From assembly GCF_030908545.1 (NCBI RefSeq), contig NZ_CP133083.1, positions 1,922,001 to 1,986,000 of the forward strand: 64,000 bases of DNA. Reading direction: 5' to 3'. A program made the position numbers and the translations under genes. This document shows positions 18,109 through 27,933 of this stretch, piece by piece (positions within the stretch are counted from its first letter, which is position 1; every line of letters begins with the position of its first letter). Under the pieces are notes generated by a model. The model was not told the DNA's origin and searched no databases. It saw only the letters and a program-made list of their open reading frames with translations. The stretch comes from Nitrosomonas sp. sh817. Lineage in GTDB: Bacteria; Pseudomonadota; Gammaproteobacteria; Burkholderiales; Nitrosomonadaceae.

Positions 18109-19557
18109 TTACCCTCCGGACGATTTTTGTGTTTTTTGCTTCAATTGCTGTAAATAGATTCTCAGATCGTTTTTGATTTCCGGCGCCAGCATGTATAACC
18201 CGATAATATTCGGGACCGCCATCGCAAATACCATCGCATCGGTAAATAGAATGATATTCGACAACTGCGCCGAAGCCCCGACAACAATGAACATGCAAAA
18301 CAGCAGCTTGTAAACCCACTCGATAATCAAATGCTCCCCGAATAAGTAAGCCGTGCACACCAATCCGTAGTAAGACCACGAAATCATAGTCGAATAGGCA
18401 AAAAGAAATACCGTCAGCGACAACACGTAGGGAAACCACGAAATACCGGATGCAAAGGCGCGCGAAGTCAATTCCACGCCTTCGATCCCGCTGCCTTCGG
18501 CATAGGAACCGGAAATGACAATCACCAAAGCCGTGACCATGCAAATAATCACGGTGTCGATAAACGGCCCCAGCATACCCACCATCCCCTGACTGACCGG
18601 CTCGTGTGTTTTTACCGCGCAATGCGCGATGGCCGAAGATCCGAGTCCGGCTTCATTGGAAAACGTAGCGCGCTGCACGCCCATCAACAAGGCTCCCATT
18701 AAAGCGCCTAATCCAGCTTCGGGGTATAGCGCCATTTCAAAAATGGTCGCAAGCGCGCCGGGTATCGCCTGGTGATGTATCCCGATTACAATAACACCGG
18801 CCACAATATAAATAATGGCCATCAGCGGCACAACCCGCCCCGCTACCGCGGCTATCCAGCGAATGCCGCCGATAATCACCATTCCCACCAGAACCGCCAT
18901 GAACAAACCGAACAGCCAGCCTCTGTCGGCTAGCAGCCCGGCATCGCCGCCGGTTACAATCAACGCTTGCTGGTACGCTTGATTGGCCTGGAACAAGCCA
19001 CCGGCTCCGATGGTGCCGCCGATGCAGCACAATGCAAACAAGCCGGCCATGAATTTGCCCATTTGCGGTTTTTTCAGGCGCTCAAAAGCGCTGAACAAAT
19101 AGTGCATCGGGCCGCCGGAAATCTTGTTTTTGTTGTCGCACTGACGATATTTGATACCGAGCGTGACTTCGACAAATTTGGTCGACATGCTGAAAATACC
19201 CATGACTGCCATCCAAAACGCTGCGCCCGGCCCGCCGACGGAGATAGCCACTGCCACGCCGGCGATATTGCCCAGGCCCACCGTCGCCGACAAAGAGGTC
19301 ATCAAAGCTTGGAACCGGCTGATCTGACCGGTTAAATCGCCGTTATCGTGTTTTCCGCGCAATACTTCTATGGCATGACCGAAGCAGCGGATGTTAATGA
19401 ACCCCAAGTAAAAGGTAAAAAACACCGCGGCGATCACCAGCCAGATCAAGATCAATTTGATCTCAAGATCCAATAACTGAACGCTGTAAAAAATTACGGA
19501 GGCGACCGCATTCGAAACAGGTTCAAACGCAGCATCAATTAACTTATCAATTTCCAT
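18109..19557 (-). CDS. Sodium:alanine symporter, AGCS family
   Basis: A 482-residue inner-membrane transporter with about ten to eleven spans. The AGCS signature region SATVGLGNIAGVAVAISVGGPGA lies near residues 89-111, and a second motif, FSNEAGLGSSAIAHCA, near 295. Members take up alanine or glycine with sodium. Length and start fit the family; the N-terminal leader MEIDKLIDAAFEPV is typical. It has the same orientation as mlaF, but the gap of 166 bases suggests its own transcript. Confidence 0.92.
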   Translation of the reverse strand: MEIDKLIDAAFEPVSNAVASVIFYSVQLLDLEIKLILIWLVIAAVFFTFYLGFINIRCFGHAIEVLRGKHDNGDLTGQISRFQALMTSLSATVGLGNIAGVAVAISVGGPGAAFWMAVMGIFSMSTKFVEVTLGIKYRQCDNKNKISGGPMHYLFSAFERLKKPQMGKFMAGLFALCCIGGTIGAGGLFQANQAYQQALIVTGGDAGLLADRGWLFGLFMAVLVGMVIIGGIRWIAAVAGRVVPLMAIIYIVAGVIVIGIHHQAIPGALATIFEMALYPEAGLGALMGALLMGVQRATFSNEAGLGSSAIAHCAVKTHEPVSQGMVGMLGPFIDTVIICMVTALVIVISGSYAEGSGIEGVELTSRAFASGISWFPYVLSLTVFLFAYSTMISWSYYGLVCTAYLFGEHLIIEWVYKLLFCMFIVVGASAQLSNIILFTDAMVFAMAVPNIIGLYMLAPEIKNDLRIYLQQLKQKTQKSSGG

Positions 19558-19872
19558 GGGTTAAAGCATTCTCCTATTACAAAAACTGCCAATGCCCCGG
19601 CACGGTTCGTGCAATAATTTATGCAACCGGATTAAGTTCAAATACGATTAAGGTTGTGAAATAGGAATCATAATACCGTTTAATCCTATTTATTCAGGCA
19701 TTCATTTAGCTGATAGTATTTCATTTTCCGCTGACGTCTAATTTCTTACCATGCCGCAACCGCCCAACAACAAATTTTTTCATTTTGCCATAATTCCCGG
19801 CAATGCGCATATCCTGCAAACGGCTATTAAGCCGCGTCATTCATCCCGGCTTGCGATTACAAAGGCGCCGGC
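19558..19872. other. Divergent intergenic region
   Basis: About 315 bases between the symporter and the nuclease gene, which point away from each other, so it should contain both promoters. I see AT-rich patches (for example around 19640-19740) but no unambiguous -35/-10 pair and no ORF. Confidence 0.4.
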
Positions 19873-20709
19873 ATGATCTTTTGTAACAAACTTGCCTGGC
19901 TGCCGTGCATCATCTTCGCATTGTTCTCGACAACAATCGATGCCAGCGAGATTTACCGCAGTGTCGATAGTCAAGGACGCGTCACCTACTCAGACCAGCC
20001 TTCGGACGGCGCGCAGCAACTCGCCATCTCCAACCAGCCGAGCCGGCATTTATATAACGTCGCCAGGGTTTACGACGGCGACACCATCATCCTGGAAGAT
20101 CGCAAGCAAGTCCGCTTACTCGGTATCAACACCCCGGAAATTCAAAGCCGCGTGCGGGATCAGGAGCCCGGCGGCATTGAAGCTAAGCAGTGGCTGCAAA
20201 AACAATTACAGGATAAAAAAGTCTATTTGGAATTCGATCAAGTACGGCGCGATAAATATAAGCGTTTGCTCGCGCATGTGTTCACCCCGGACGGCAAGCA
20301 TCTGAATTTGATGTTGCTGGAAAACGGCTTAGCGGCGGTTAGCATCATTCCACCCAACGGCCGCTACTCCGAGAAACTGATCCGTGCGCAGCAGAAAGCC
20401 GAAAAGCAAAAATTGGGTATTTGGTCGATGCCGGAATATCAGCCTCGTCCGATTACGCAAATCGCCAATCATAACAAGGGCTGGCAGCGATTTACCGGAA
20501 TCCCCGCACGTATCAAGAAAAACCGCAAATACACGCGATTAATCTTCGATGACAAGATCGATATCCGTGTTTCCAATGCCAATCTCGATCAATTTCCGCC
20601 GCTGGATAGCTACGTCGGAAAGTTGCTGGAAATCCGCGGCTGGGTATCGCGCAAGAAAGACAATTACACCATGTTGATACAGCATCCGAGCGCATTAGTA
20701 CCACAATAA
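19873..20709 (+). CDS. Secreted SNase-type nuclease with DUF4124 N-terminus
   Basis: A 278-residue protein. It has a signal peptide (LPCIIFALFSTTIDA), then a DUF4124 segment (EIYRSVDSQGRVTYSDQPS, ~residues 25-45), then a staphylococcal-nuclease domain (~58-185) with YDGDTIIL, VRLLGINTPE and RRDKYKRLLAHVF, matching the active-site Arg-Asp-Glu pattern. A C-terminal extension (~190-278) looks OB-fold-like. It probably degrades extracellular or periplasmic nucleic acid. The combination of domains is common in betaproteobacteria. Confidence 0.88.
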   Translation: MIFCNKLAWLPCIIFALFSTTIDASEIYRSVDSQGRVTYSDQPSDGAQQLAISNQPSRHLYNVARVYDGDTIILEDRKQVRLLGINTPEIQSRVRDQEPGGIEAKQWLQKQLQDKKVYLEFDQVRRDKYKRLLAHVFTPDGKHLNLMLLENGLAAVSIIPPNGRYSEKLIRAQQKAEKQKLGIWSMPEYQPRPITQIANHNKGWQRFTGIPARIKKNRKYTRLIFDDKIDIRVSNANLDQFPPLDSYVGKLLEIRGWVSRKKDNYTMLIQHPSALVPQ

Positions 20710-22235
20710 GCCTGTAGTATACTGCTATTACCTCGCCTCTCTTGTTTGCAGGTTGATTGTTTACGAAACTTTTATCATTGCTTTCGGATCAATCACAGCA
20801 ATTTACCCTCATAAAAATCCTACGCCTATGCAGAATGAGAATATAACCGCAGCCGCTGAAAATAACCCATCCGCATGGCACCATTCCGCGATCGGCCAGG
20901 TACTGGAATTCCTCAACACCACGCCGTCGGGCTTAAGCGATCAGGAAGCCGGAGCGCGCCTGCATACCTACGGCGCCAACCGGCTGCCGGACCCTCCCAA
21001 ACGCAGCGCCTTCGTCCGTTTTCTATCGCAATTCCACAATATTCTGATTTATGTTCTGCTCGGCTGCGCATTAATTACCTTATTGCTGGCACACTGGGCG
21101 GATACCGCGGTAATTCTGGCGGTGGTATTGGCCAATGCCGTCATTGGCTTTGTGCAGGAAGGCAAAGCGGAAAAAGCAATGGATGCCATCCGGCAGATGC
21201 TGGCGCCGACTGCAGCCGTAGTGCGCAATGGCGTACGCCGCAGCATCGCCGGAGAAAAGCTGGTGCCCGGCGATATCGTGATACTGGAAGCGGGCGACAA
21301 GGTACCCGCCGATATGCGCTTACTGAAAGCGCACGGACTCCAACTGCAAGAAGCAATCCTCACCGGTGAATCCATGCCGGTGCAAAAGCAAACTTCGGTA
21401 GTTGCCAGCAATGCGTTGCTCGGAGATCGCACTTGCATGGTTTATTCGGGAACCTTGGTGACATCCGGTCAAGGTAAAGGAATCGTAGTCGCTACCGGCG
21501 CTGCGACTGAAATCGGCCGCATCAGCAATCTGTTATCTGGAGTCGAAGTTTTGACCACGCCGCTGGTTAAGCAGATGGGCGTATTTTCCCAATGGATCAC
21601 CATTTTTATTTTAGTCATTGCGGCATTCTTGCTGACTTATGGCTATTTTTCCGGACATCATGAATTCTCAGAATTGTTCATGGCCGTTGTCGGTTTGTCG
21701 GTTGCAGCCATTCCCGAAGGTTTGCCTGCAGTGCTGACCATCACCCTGGCGGTGGGCGTGCAGTCGATGGCGAGACGCAATGCCATCGTGCGGCGCTTGC
21801 CTGCGATTGAAACCATCGGTTCGGTATCGGTCATCTGTACCGATAAGACCGGTACTTTAACCCGCAATGAAATGGTGGTCGCATCGGTGCTGACTCAGCA
21901 ACATCTGTTCACGCTGCAAGGCAACGGTTATGAGCCGCAAGGCGCTTTGTTGCTGGAAAACACCGAAGTCTCACCAGACGAATACGCTGTTTTAGATGAA
22001 CTCGCCCGCGCTGCTTCGTTATGCAACGATGCATCGCTGCATAGCCATAGCGGCACATGGACCGTCGAAGGCGACCCCATGGAAGGTGCTTTGCTGGCAT
22101 TCGCGTGCAAACTCGGTATCGATATTTATCAGACGCAAACTACATGGATTCGCACCGATGCAATCCCGTTCGACGCCAAACATCGTTTCATGGCGACCCT
22201 GAATCATGATCACGAGCGCCATGCTTGCATTTTTC

Positions 22236-22823
22236 TAAACAACCACCGGCTAAAGCCGGTGGGTTTGAGTTACGGACTGAAAGTCCGGATACGCGTCGAC
22301 TAAACGACGCGTCTTATTCCGGCTCCATTTTAAAATTGTCGTTTGGATTTGGCTCAAAATGATGCTCCAAGTATTGTTTGATCATCTCTTCTGTCATCTG
22401 ACCTACTGTCACGCAGAAATACCCTCGCGCCCAAAAATGCCTTCCCCAGTACCGCTTCTTCAAGTGAGGAAATTCTTCAAACAGATAGCTCGATGTTCGT
22501 CCTTTTAGCCGCCTCATGATCTCACTCGGAGCCATCTCCGGCGGACAACTCACCAGAATATGCACATGATCCTTACTTACTACACCCTGTACAATTCTCA
22601 TTTCAAATGCTTCACACGTCTGACGAACCAACTCTCGTACTCGTTCTGCTACTTCTCCCTTCAGAATCTTATATCTATACTTCGTTACCCATACAAAATG
22701 ATATTCAATCTGATAAACCGTATGACTTCCATATCTATAATCCATGCCACACCTCCTGTGTGGCATATTCTCGCAGCTAAAGCTGACCGGCTGAAGCCGG
22801 TGGTTTTAACCTTATGATGGACA
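22236..22823 (-). mobile_element. IS200/IS605-type insertion in the P-type ATPase gene
   Basis: About 588 bp; the borders are uncertain by a few bases. The ends carry hairpins instead of inverted repeats: CCACCGGCTAAAGCCGGTGG (22243-22262) on one side and ACCGGCTGAAGCCGGTGG near 22786-22803 on the other. This is typical of the single-strand transposition of this family. Only the tnpA gene is present and no tnpB, so it is IS200-like. Confidence 0.85.
22314..22745 (-). CDS. tnpA: IS200/IS605 family transposase TnpA (Y1 HUH)
   Basis: A 143-residue Y1 transposase. The start is ATG 22745 behind a strong AGGAGG site, not the longer frame. The HUH motif reads HVHILVS (~residue 60-66 from this start), and the catalytic Tyr lies in the helix GQMTEEMIKQYLEHH near residue 124. 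It cuts and joins single-stranded DNA at the element's hairpin ends. It appears intact, so the element may still be mobile. Confidence 0.92.
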   Translation of the reverse strand: MDYRYGSHTVYQIEYHFVWVTKYRYKILKGEVAERVRELVRQTCEAFEMRIVQGVVSKDHVHILVSCPPEMAPSEIMRRLKGRTSSYLFEEFPHLKKRYWGRHFWARGYFCVTVGQMTEEMIKQYLEHHFEPNPNDNFKMEPE

Positions 22824-23889
22824 ATAAAAGGCGCTCCCGAACAAATTCTTACCATGTGCTCACAGCAAAGTACAAGTCACGGCACGGAACCGCTGAATAA
22901 AGATTATTGGCTGGAGCAAGCCGACAACATTGCCGCGCTTGGTCAGCGGGTACTGGCATTCGCGACCAAGATAGTCAAGCCGGAACATACCATCCTTGAG
23001 TTTTCCGATACTGAAAGCGATTTTGTATTGCTCGGTATGACGGGTATGATCGATCCGCCTAGCGCCGAAGCAATCACTGCCGTTGCGGATTGCCATACCG
23101 CAGGCATTCGCGTCAAGATGATAACCGGCGATCACGCAAAAACAGCCGCCGCCATTGGTGCGCAAATCGGATTGCAAAACCCGGTGATGGTTTTGACCGG
23201 TGCGGACTTGGATAAGATGAGCGATGATGCATTAAAAGCCGCAGTAATGACTTGCGATATTTTTGCCCGCACCAGCCCGGAACACAAGCTGCGCCTGGTG
23301 ATGGCGTTACAATCTCACGGCTTGTCTGTCGCCATGACCGGCGACGGCGTTAACGACGCGCCGGCGCTCAAGCGCGCCGATGCAGGTATTACAATGGGCA
23401 AAAAAGGCAACGAGGCTGCCAAGGAAGCTGCCGAACTGGTGCTGGCTGATGATAATTTCGCCTCCATCGCCAACGCGGTGCGCGAAGGCCGGACTGTTTA
23501 CGATAACATCAAAAAGGTCATTACTTGGACTCTGCCGACCAATGCCGGGGAAGCGATGACGATCATTGTGGCATTGCTGTTCGGTTTGGTACTGCCGATC
23601 ACCCCCATTCAAATTTTATGGATCAATTTGATCACCGCTATAACCTTAGGTATCGCGCTCGCTTTTGAACCGACCGAAGAAAACACCATGCATCGCCCGC
23701 CGCGCGCTCGGGGAGAACCGCTGCTTAACGGCGAACTCATATGGCAAATTATCATGGTATCCATTTTATTCCTTTGCAGCATTTATGGCATTTACACTTA
23801 CGCCATCGCCCAAGGACATCCTATTGAACTGGCACGGACACTCGCTGTAAATACGATAGTGGTGCTGGAAATTTTCTACTTACGCGGAT

Positions 23890-24885
23890 TCAACTTCGAA
23901 GTGCAACACCTAGCGGTGGCTTGATATAGCGCACCGTCTTTCCGAAGAACACCTCAAACGGGGTTCTGAATCCAAGCACCTTGCGCGGTCGATGGTTGAG
24001 TCTATCCACCGCCCATTGTACTTGTTCCTGGGTCACCTTAATCAATTCCATTCCCTTGGGGAAATACTGCCGCAGCAGACCATTGCTGTTCTCGTTCAAG
24101 CCGCGCTCCCATGAATGATAAGGATGAGCGAAGTAGATATCCACATTGAGTTTCGCAGCAATGGTTTCATGCTCCGCAAATTCTTTCCCGTTGTCGAATG
24201 TCATGGTGTGGCACTTGCGTTTATGGGGGCGCAGCAATCGCGTTACCGCCGCCGTTACGCCCGATGCATGTTTGCCGGGCACTTGGGCTGCCAGAATGTA
24301 GCGCGACTTCCTCTCGGCCAGCGTAACCAATGCGCCTTGATGGTTCTTGCCGATTACGGTGTCGCCCTCCCAGTCGCCTATGCGGTTCTTCTGATCCACG
24401 ATCCCCGGACGCTCATCAATGCCGATCCGGTTCTTGATCGTGCCCCGGCGCTCTTGACCGCTCGCATAACGCTTCCTGCGGGGCTTCTGGCAACGCAAAT
24501 GCCGCCACAGGTCGCCACCTCGACGCTTGTCTGCATATATGTGCAAGTAGATCGTCTCGTGACTGATCTGCAACACACTTTCCAAAGCAAGTCGACGGGC
24601 CGCTTGCTCCGGACTCATGTCCAGCCGAACCAATCGCTCAACTTCCGTCCAGTCCGACATTGATAAACGCTGGGCGTTGGCGCATTGTTTTCGGCGCTCG
24701 TTCCGTAATTCCTGCGCCTGCTTGGGATACCAGTCACGCCGACCCTTGTTCCGCCTGAATTCCCGCGAAATCGTCGACTTGCTCACGCCCACTGCATCCG
24801 CTATTCGCGATTGGTTCAAACCCGCCTTCTTCAAGCCGGAAATCTGGTATCGTTGCTCGCTGGTGAGCTGCTTGTAGTGCTTCAT
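23890..24885 (-). CDS. IS30-family transposase
   Basis: A 331-residue DDE transposase. An N-terminal helix-turn-helix (SRIADAVGVSKSTISREFRRN, ~residues 26-46) binds the ends. The catalytic triad is visible as GDWEGDTVIG, TFDNGKEF and RGLNENSNGLLRQYFPKG. An AAGGAG site precedes ATG 24885. Full length and no frameshift, so probably active. The stop lies just inside the left end of the element. Confidence 0.95.
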   Translation of the reverse strand: MKHYKQLTSEQRYQISGLKKAGLNQSRIADAVGVSKSTISREFRRNKGRRDWYPKQAQELRNERRKQCANAQRLSMSDWTEVERLVRLDMSPEQAARRLALESVLQISHETIYLHIYADKRRGGDLWRHLRCQKPRRKRYASGQERRGTIKNRIGIDERPGIVDQKNRIGDWEGDTVIGKNHQGALVTLAERKSRYILAAQVPGKHASGVTAAVTRLLRPHKRKCHTMTFDNGKEFAEHETIAAKLNVDIYFAHPYHSWERGLNENSNGLLRQYFPKGMELIKVTQEQVQWAVDRLNHRPRKVLGFRTPFEVFFGKTVRYIKPPLGVALRS

Positions 24886-24946
24886 CTGTGCTCCTTCTAC
24901 TTGGTCGTTTAAGAAGCTCCGATACTACCGCAGCTTGCTTCCTAAA

Positions 24947-25022
24947 CTTCCTTACAAAAGTTGCACTTCAATTTTGAATCCACCCTTCCTTACAAAAGTT
25001 GCACTTCAATTTTGAATCCACC
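24947..25022. repeat. Exact 38-bp tandem duplication of the IS30 right end
   Basis: Positions 24947-24984 and 24985-25022 are identical and directly adjacent. Each unit contains the IS30 terminal repeat (GCACTTCAATTTTGAATCC). The outer copy borders the TTA target duplication, so the inner one is an extra end. Confidence 0.9.
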
Positions 25023-25288
25023 TTATTTTTTATCCGCAATATCTACGGCACTTCGTTCACCTGGAAAGCCATTCGCGGTACCAAGGTCATATGGCTTACG
25101 CTTGCGATCGTCACTGCCGGACAATTAGCCATTACCTATTTACCGCCGATGCAAGCCTTATTCGGCACTGCCGCAGTACCGTTTCTCGACGGATTATTGG
25201 TGATTGGCTGCGGCATTGCGTTATTGGTCGTTATCGAAATCGAAAAACAAATCCGCTTACGGCTTAAAGCGCGAAGCGATCAATCACC

Positions 25289-27052
25289 TCAGTAGGTTCT
25301 GGCCTTCGGCGGAAACGATTCCACCGTAATCGGTTTCAACCGCACCGGCTTATAATCCAGACGGTTGCCTTCACTGAAAAATAATGTGTGTTTTAACCAT
25401 TTGACGTCGTCGCGTTCGGGGAAATCGTTGCGGGCATGGGCGCCGCGACTTTCGCGGCGGGCTTCGGCGGAGATCATGGTGGCGGTGGCAACTTCTTTCA
25501 AGTTATCCAGCTCCAGTGCTTCGATGCGAGCGGTATTGAAAACCTTGCTTTTATCCTTGATTTCCGTTTGTCCGATGCGCTGACCGACTTCGAGGATCTT
25601 CTCGACGCCTTGCATCAGCATATCTTCGAAGCGGAATACTCCGCAATAAGTTTGCATGGTTTTGGCCAGCGCCGCATGCACTTGCGCGACGTTTTCACCG
25701 TCTTTCTGAGTTTCCAGACGCGCCAGGCGCGCCAAGGTACGATCGGCGGCGTTTTCCGGCAGCGGTTTATGGTGCGGCTGAACTTTCAGATCCTCGAGAA
25801 TCTGATTGGCAGCGGCACGTCCGAATACCACCAGATCGAGCAGCGAATTAGTTCCGAGCCGGTTGGCGCCGTGCACCGAGACGCACGCGCATTCTCCGAC
25901 AGCGTAGAAACCGGACACGATTTCTTCCGGGCCGGTTTTATAGGGCGCCACCACTTGCCCGAAGTAATTGGTCGGAATGCCGCCCATCATGTAATGCGCG
26001 GTCGGCACCACCGGGATCGGTTCGTTGATCGGATCGACATGCGCAAATTTGATCGCCAGTTCGCGGATCCCCGGCAGGCGGGTTTTGATGATTTCCGCGC
26101 CGAGATGATCCAATTTCAATAGCAGGTGGTCGCTTTCTTCGCCGCAACCGCGGCCGTCTTTCATTTCCGTCGTCATCGCCCGGGATACCACGTCGCGGCT
26201 CGCCAGATCCTTGGAGTTCGGTGCGTAACGCTCCATGAAGCGTTCGCCGTTACGGTTCAGCAAATACCCGCCTTCGCCGCGCACCGCCTCGCTGATCAAC
26301 ACGCCGACACCGTATACGCCGGTCGGATGGAATTGCCAGAATTCCATGTCTTCCAGCGGAATCCCGGCGCGCGCCGCCATCCCCAGCCCGTCGCCGGTAT
26401 TAATCAACGCGTTGGTGCTGGCCTGAAAAATCCGTCCGCCGCCGCCGGTAGCAAATAATGTCGCTCGCGCTTGCAGGATCGACACTTCGCCGGTTTCCAT
26501 CTCCAACGCGGTTACACCCAGCACGTCACCTTGCGCGTCACGCAGCAAATCCAGCGCCATCCATTCGATAAAAAACTGCGTATTGGCGCTGACATTGCGT
26601 TGATACAACGTGTGCAATAACGCATGACCAGTACGATCCGCCGCCGCGCACGAACGCGTCGCTTGCGCCCCGCCGAAATTTTGCGATTGCCCGCCGAACG
26701 GGCGCTGATAAATCTTGCCGTTTTCCAGCCGGTCGAACGGCATGCCGAAATGCTCCAGCTCGTACACCACTTCGTTGGCGTGACGGCACATGAACTCGAT
26801 GGCATCCTGATCGCCGAGATAGTCCGAGCCTTTGACAGTGTCGTACATGTGCCAGTGCCAATTGTCTTCGGTCACATTGCCCAGCGCCGCGGCTATGCCG
26901 CCTTGCGCCGACACCGTGTGCGATCGCGTGGGAAAAACTTTGGACAACACGGCCACTTTCAACCCCGCTTCGGACAATTGCAATGCCGCGCGCATACCGG
27001 CGCCACCCGCGCCGACAATGACCACATCGAATTTTCTTTTGGTTATCGCCAC
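25289..27052 (-). CDS. sdhA: Succinate dehydrogenase flavoprotein subunit
   Basis: A 587-residue flavoprotein. The FAD site VIVGAGGAGMRAAL is near residue 10, followed by HTVSAQGGIAAALGN with the flavin-linking His and the active-site stretch RSCAAADRTGHALLHTL. HPTGVYGVGVLISEAVRGEG and HGANRLGTNSLLDLVVFGRA complete the family pattern. It oxidises succinate to fumarate in the TCA cycle and as complex II. It follows sdhD by one base. The normal next gene, sdhB, is absent; instead the gene ends overlapping the tail of the convergent P-type ATPase pseudogene. Confidence 0.95.
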   Translation of the reverse strand: MAITKRKFDVVIVGAGGAGMRAALQLSEAGLKVAVLSKVFPTRSHTVSAQGGIAAALGNVTEDNWHWHMYDTVKGSDYLGDQDAIEFMCRHANEVVYELEHFGMPFDRLENGKIYQRPFGGQSQNFGGAQATRSCAAADRTGHALLHTLYQRNVSANTQFFIEWMALDLLRDAQGDVLGVTALEMETGEVSILQARATLFATGGGGRIFQASTNALINTGDGLGMAARAGIPLEDMEFWQFHPTGVYGVGVLISEAVRGEGGYLLNRNGERFMERYAPNSKDLASRDVVSRAMTTEMKDGRGCGEESDHLLLKLDHLGAEIIKTRLPGIRELAIKFAHVDPINEPIPVVPTAHYMMGGIPTNYFGQVVAPYKTGPEEIVSGFYAVGECACVSVHGANRLGTNSLLDLVVFGRAAANQILEDLKVQPHHKPLPENAADRTLARLARLETQKDGENVAQVHAALAKTMQTYCGVFRFEDMLMQGVEKILEVGQRIGQTEIKDKSKVFNTARIEALELDNLKEVATATMISAEARRESRGAHARNDFPERDDVKWLKHTLFFSEGNRLDYKPVRLKPITVESFPPKARTY

Positions 27053-27053
27053 A

Positions 27054-27407
27054 TCAACCCCATAAAATATCCACTGCCCATACCAGATAAAACAGCAATG
27101 CAGTAATCACCGCAATTTGCGCGGACAAACGGATTGCCACCGGGTGCACGTAATCCATCAGAATATTGCGCATCCCGATCCAAGCATGCCAAAACAGGCA
27201 AATGAAAAACACCAGCGTCGCGATGCGCAACCAATGCTGCCCGAATAAGATTTTCCACGCAGCGTAATCCTGCGGTGCCGCGACGCATAAAACACACGCC
27301 ATGACGATGAGATAAACCGTCATCAACACTGCCGTGATGCGTTGCGCCAGCCAATCTTTCAAGCCATAATGCGCACCGGTTACCGCCAATTTTGCAGGTC
27401 TTACCAT
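27054..27407 (-). CDS. sdhD: Succinate dehydrogenase membrane anchor subunit
   Basis: A 117-residue protein starting at ATG 27407 (MVRPAKLAVTGAHYGLKDW), inside the end of sdhC (overlap seven bases). Three hydrophobic helices carry the family segments DWLAQRITAV and WHAWIGMRNILMDYVHP, whose histidines would ligate haem b and form the quinone site. It anchors SdhAB to the inner membrane. Confidence 0.9.
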   Translation of the reverse strand: MVRPAKLAVTGAHYGLKDWLAQRITAVLMTVYLIVMACVLCVAAPQDYAAWKILFGQHWLRIATLVFFICLFWHAWIGMRNILMDYVHPVAIRLSAQIAVITALLFYLVWAVDILWG

Positions 27408-27790
27408 AGCAACACCCCCGCAAAAACGGTCAAGAGAAATCCGGCAATCAGCACCAGTTTGCTGCTGGCACGCGCTTGCGGCAATGCCACACCGATATGC
27501 AAATCCAGCAGCAGATGGCGAATTCCGGCGCACACGTGGTGCAGCAAAAACCACAAAGACAATAACAGTAAGCCTTTGATAACCGGTAATTGCCAATAAC
27601 CGGCTAATACCTCGAAACTTTCCTGGGATTGCAGCAGTAATTGCAAGCCGCACAACATAAGGGGTATGCCTGGGAAAAACAGCAAGGCACCGCTGATCCG
27701 GTGCAGAATGGAAACCACCGCGGGTAACGGTTGCTTGATCTTGAAAAGATTCAGATGCTTGGGACGTTTAGGATGTATTTTCGCTGCCAT
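27401..27790 (-). CDS. sdhC: Succinate dehydrogenase cytochrome b556 subunit
   Basis: A 129-residue, three-helix membrane protein. The family motif SILHRISGALLF lies at residues ~26-37 and the haem-ligand segment LHHVCAGIRHLLLD near 83-97. It is the first gene of sdhCDA and forms the membrane half of complex II with SdhD. The upstream gap (27791-27933) contains the shared hairpin at 27886-27915 and probably the sdh promoter. Confidence 0.92.
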   Translation of the reverse strand: MAAKIHPKRPKHLNLFKIKQPLPAVVSILHRISGALLFFPGIPLMLCGLQLLLQSQESFEVLAGYWQLPVIKGLLLLSLWFLLHHVCAGIRHLLLDLHIGVALPQARASSKLVLIAGFLLTVFAGVLLW

Positions 27791-27885
27791 GCGGGAAATT
27801 CTAGTGTAGAAAATTTTGTCACCAACCTTGCAGCCAAGTTTAGTCGGTTATGCTGCGTGATACAAGCATTAACTGGCTATCGTGC

Positions 27886-27915
27886 GAAAGCCCGGTCTGC
27901 TTCAACCGGGCTTTC
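27886..27915. terminator. Hairpin between doxX and sdhC
   Basis: A perfect 11-bp stem GAAAGCCCGGT / ACCGGGCTTTC with an 8-base loop, 18 bases past the doxX-like stop on the minus strand. The T run is short, so termination is probable but not certain. Confidence 0.65.
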
Positions 27916-27933
27916 AAGGCCGGCGGTTTCCGG

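Larger units (their letters stand above)
23883..25022 (-). mobile_element. IS30-family insertion sequence with 3-bp target duplication
   Basis: 1140 bp. The left end, CGCGGATTCAACTTCGAAGT, is related to the inverted right end, GGTGGATTCAAAATTGAAGT. A TTA duplication flanks it (23880-23882 and 25023-25025). Removing the element plus one TTA restores the P-type ATPase frame exactly. The right end is present twice in tandem (24947-24984 and 24985-25022). Confidence 0.88.
20828..25295 (+). pseudogene. Cation-transporting P-type ATPase, broken by two IS elements
   Basis: Three segments rebuild one gene: 20828 to ~22235, ~22824 to 23882, and 25026 to 25295. Visible motifs are LTGES (actuator), PEGLPA (P2-type ion site), DKTGTLT (phosphorylation Asp) in segment 1; KGAPEQ, TGDGVNDAPALKRA in segment 2; the last membrane helices in segment 3. 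It was a calcium- or broad-cation-type P2 ATPase of about 900 residues. An IS200/IS605 element splits the nucleotide-binding domain (reading ACIF / IKGAPEQ). An IS30 element splits the membrane domain at FYL / FFIRN. The last bases overlap the sdhA end in convergent orientation. Confidence 0.85.

Noticed and set aside
24947..25022. Possible CRISPR repeat pair
   Set aside because: The units are directly adjacent with no spacer and contain the IS30 terminal repeat. No CRISPR array or cas gene is seen in the window.
25436..26122. 228-codon plus-strand frame opposite sdhA
   Set aside because: sdhA is certain on the minus strand; this frame has no family features.
27054..27653. Longer version of sdhD starting at 27653
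   Set aside because: The extra 82 residues are sdhC read in another frame; the SdhD family begins at MVRPAKLAV (27407).
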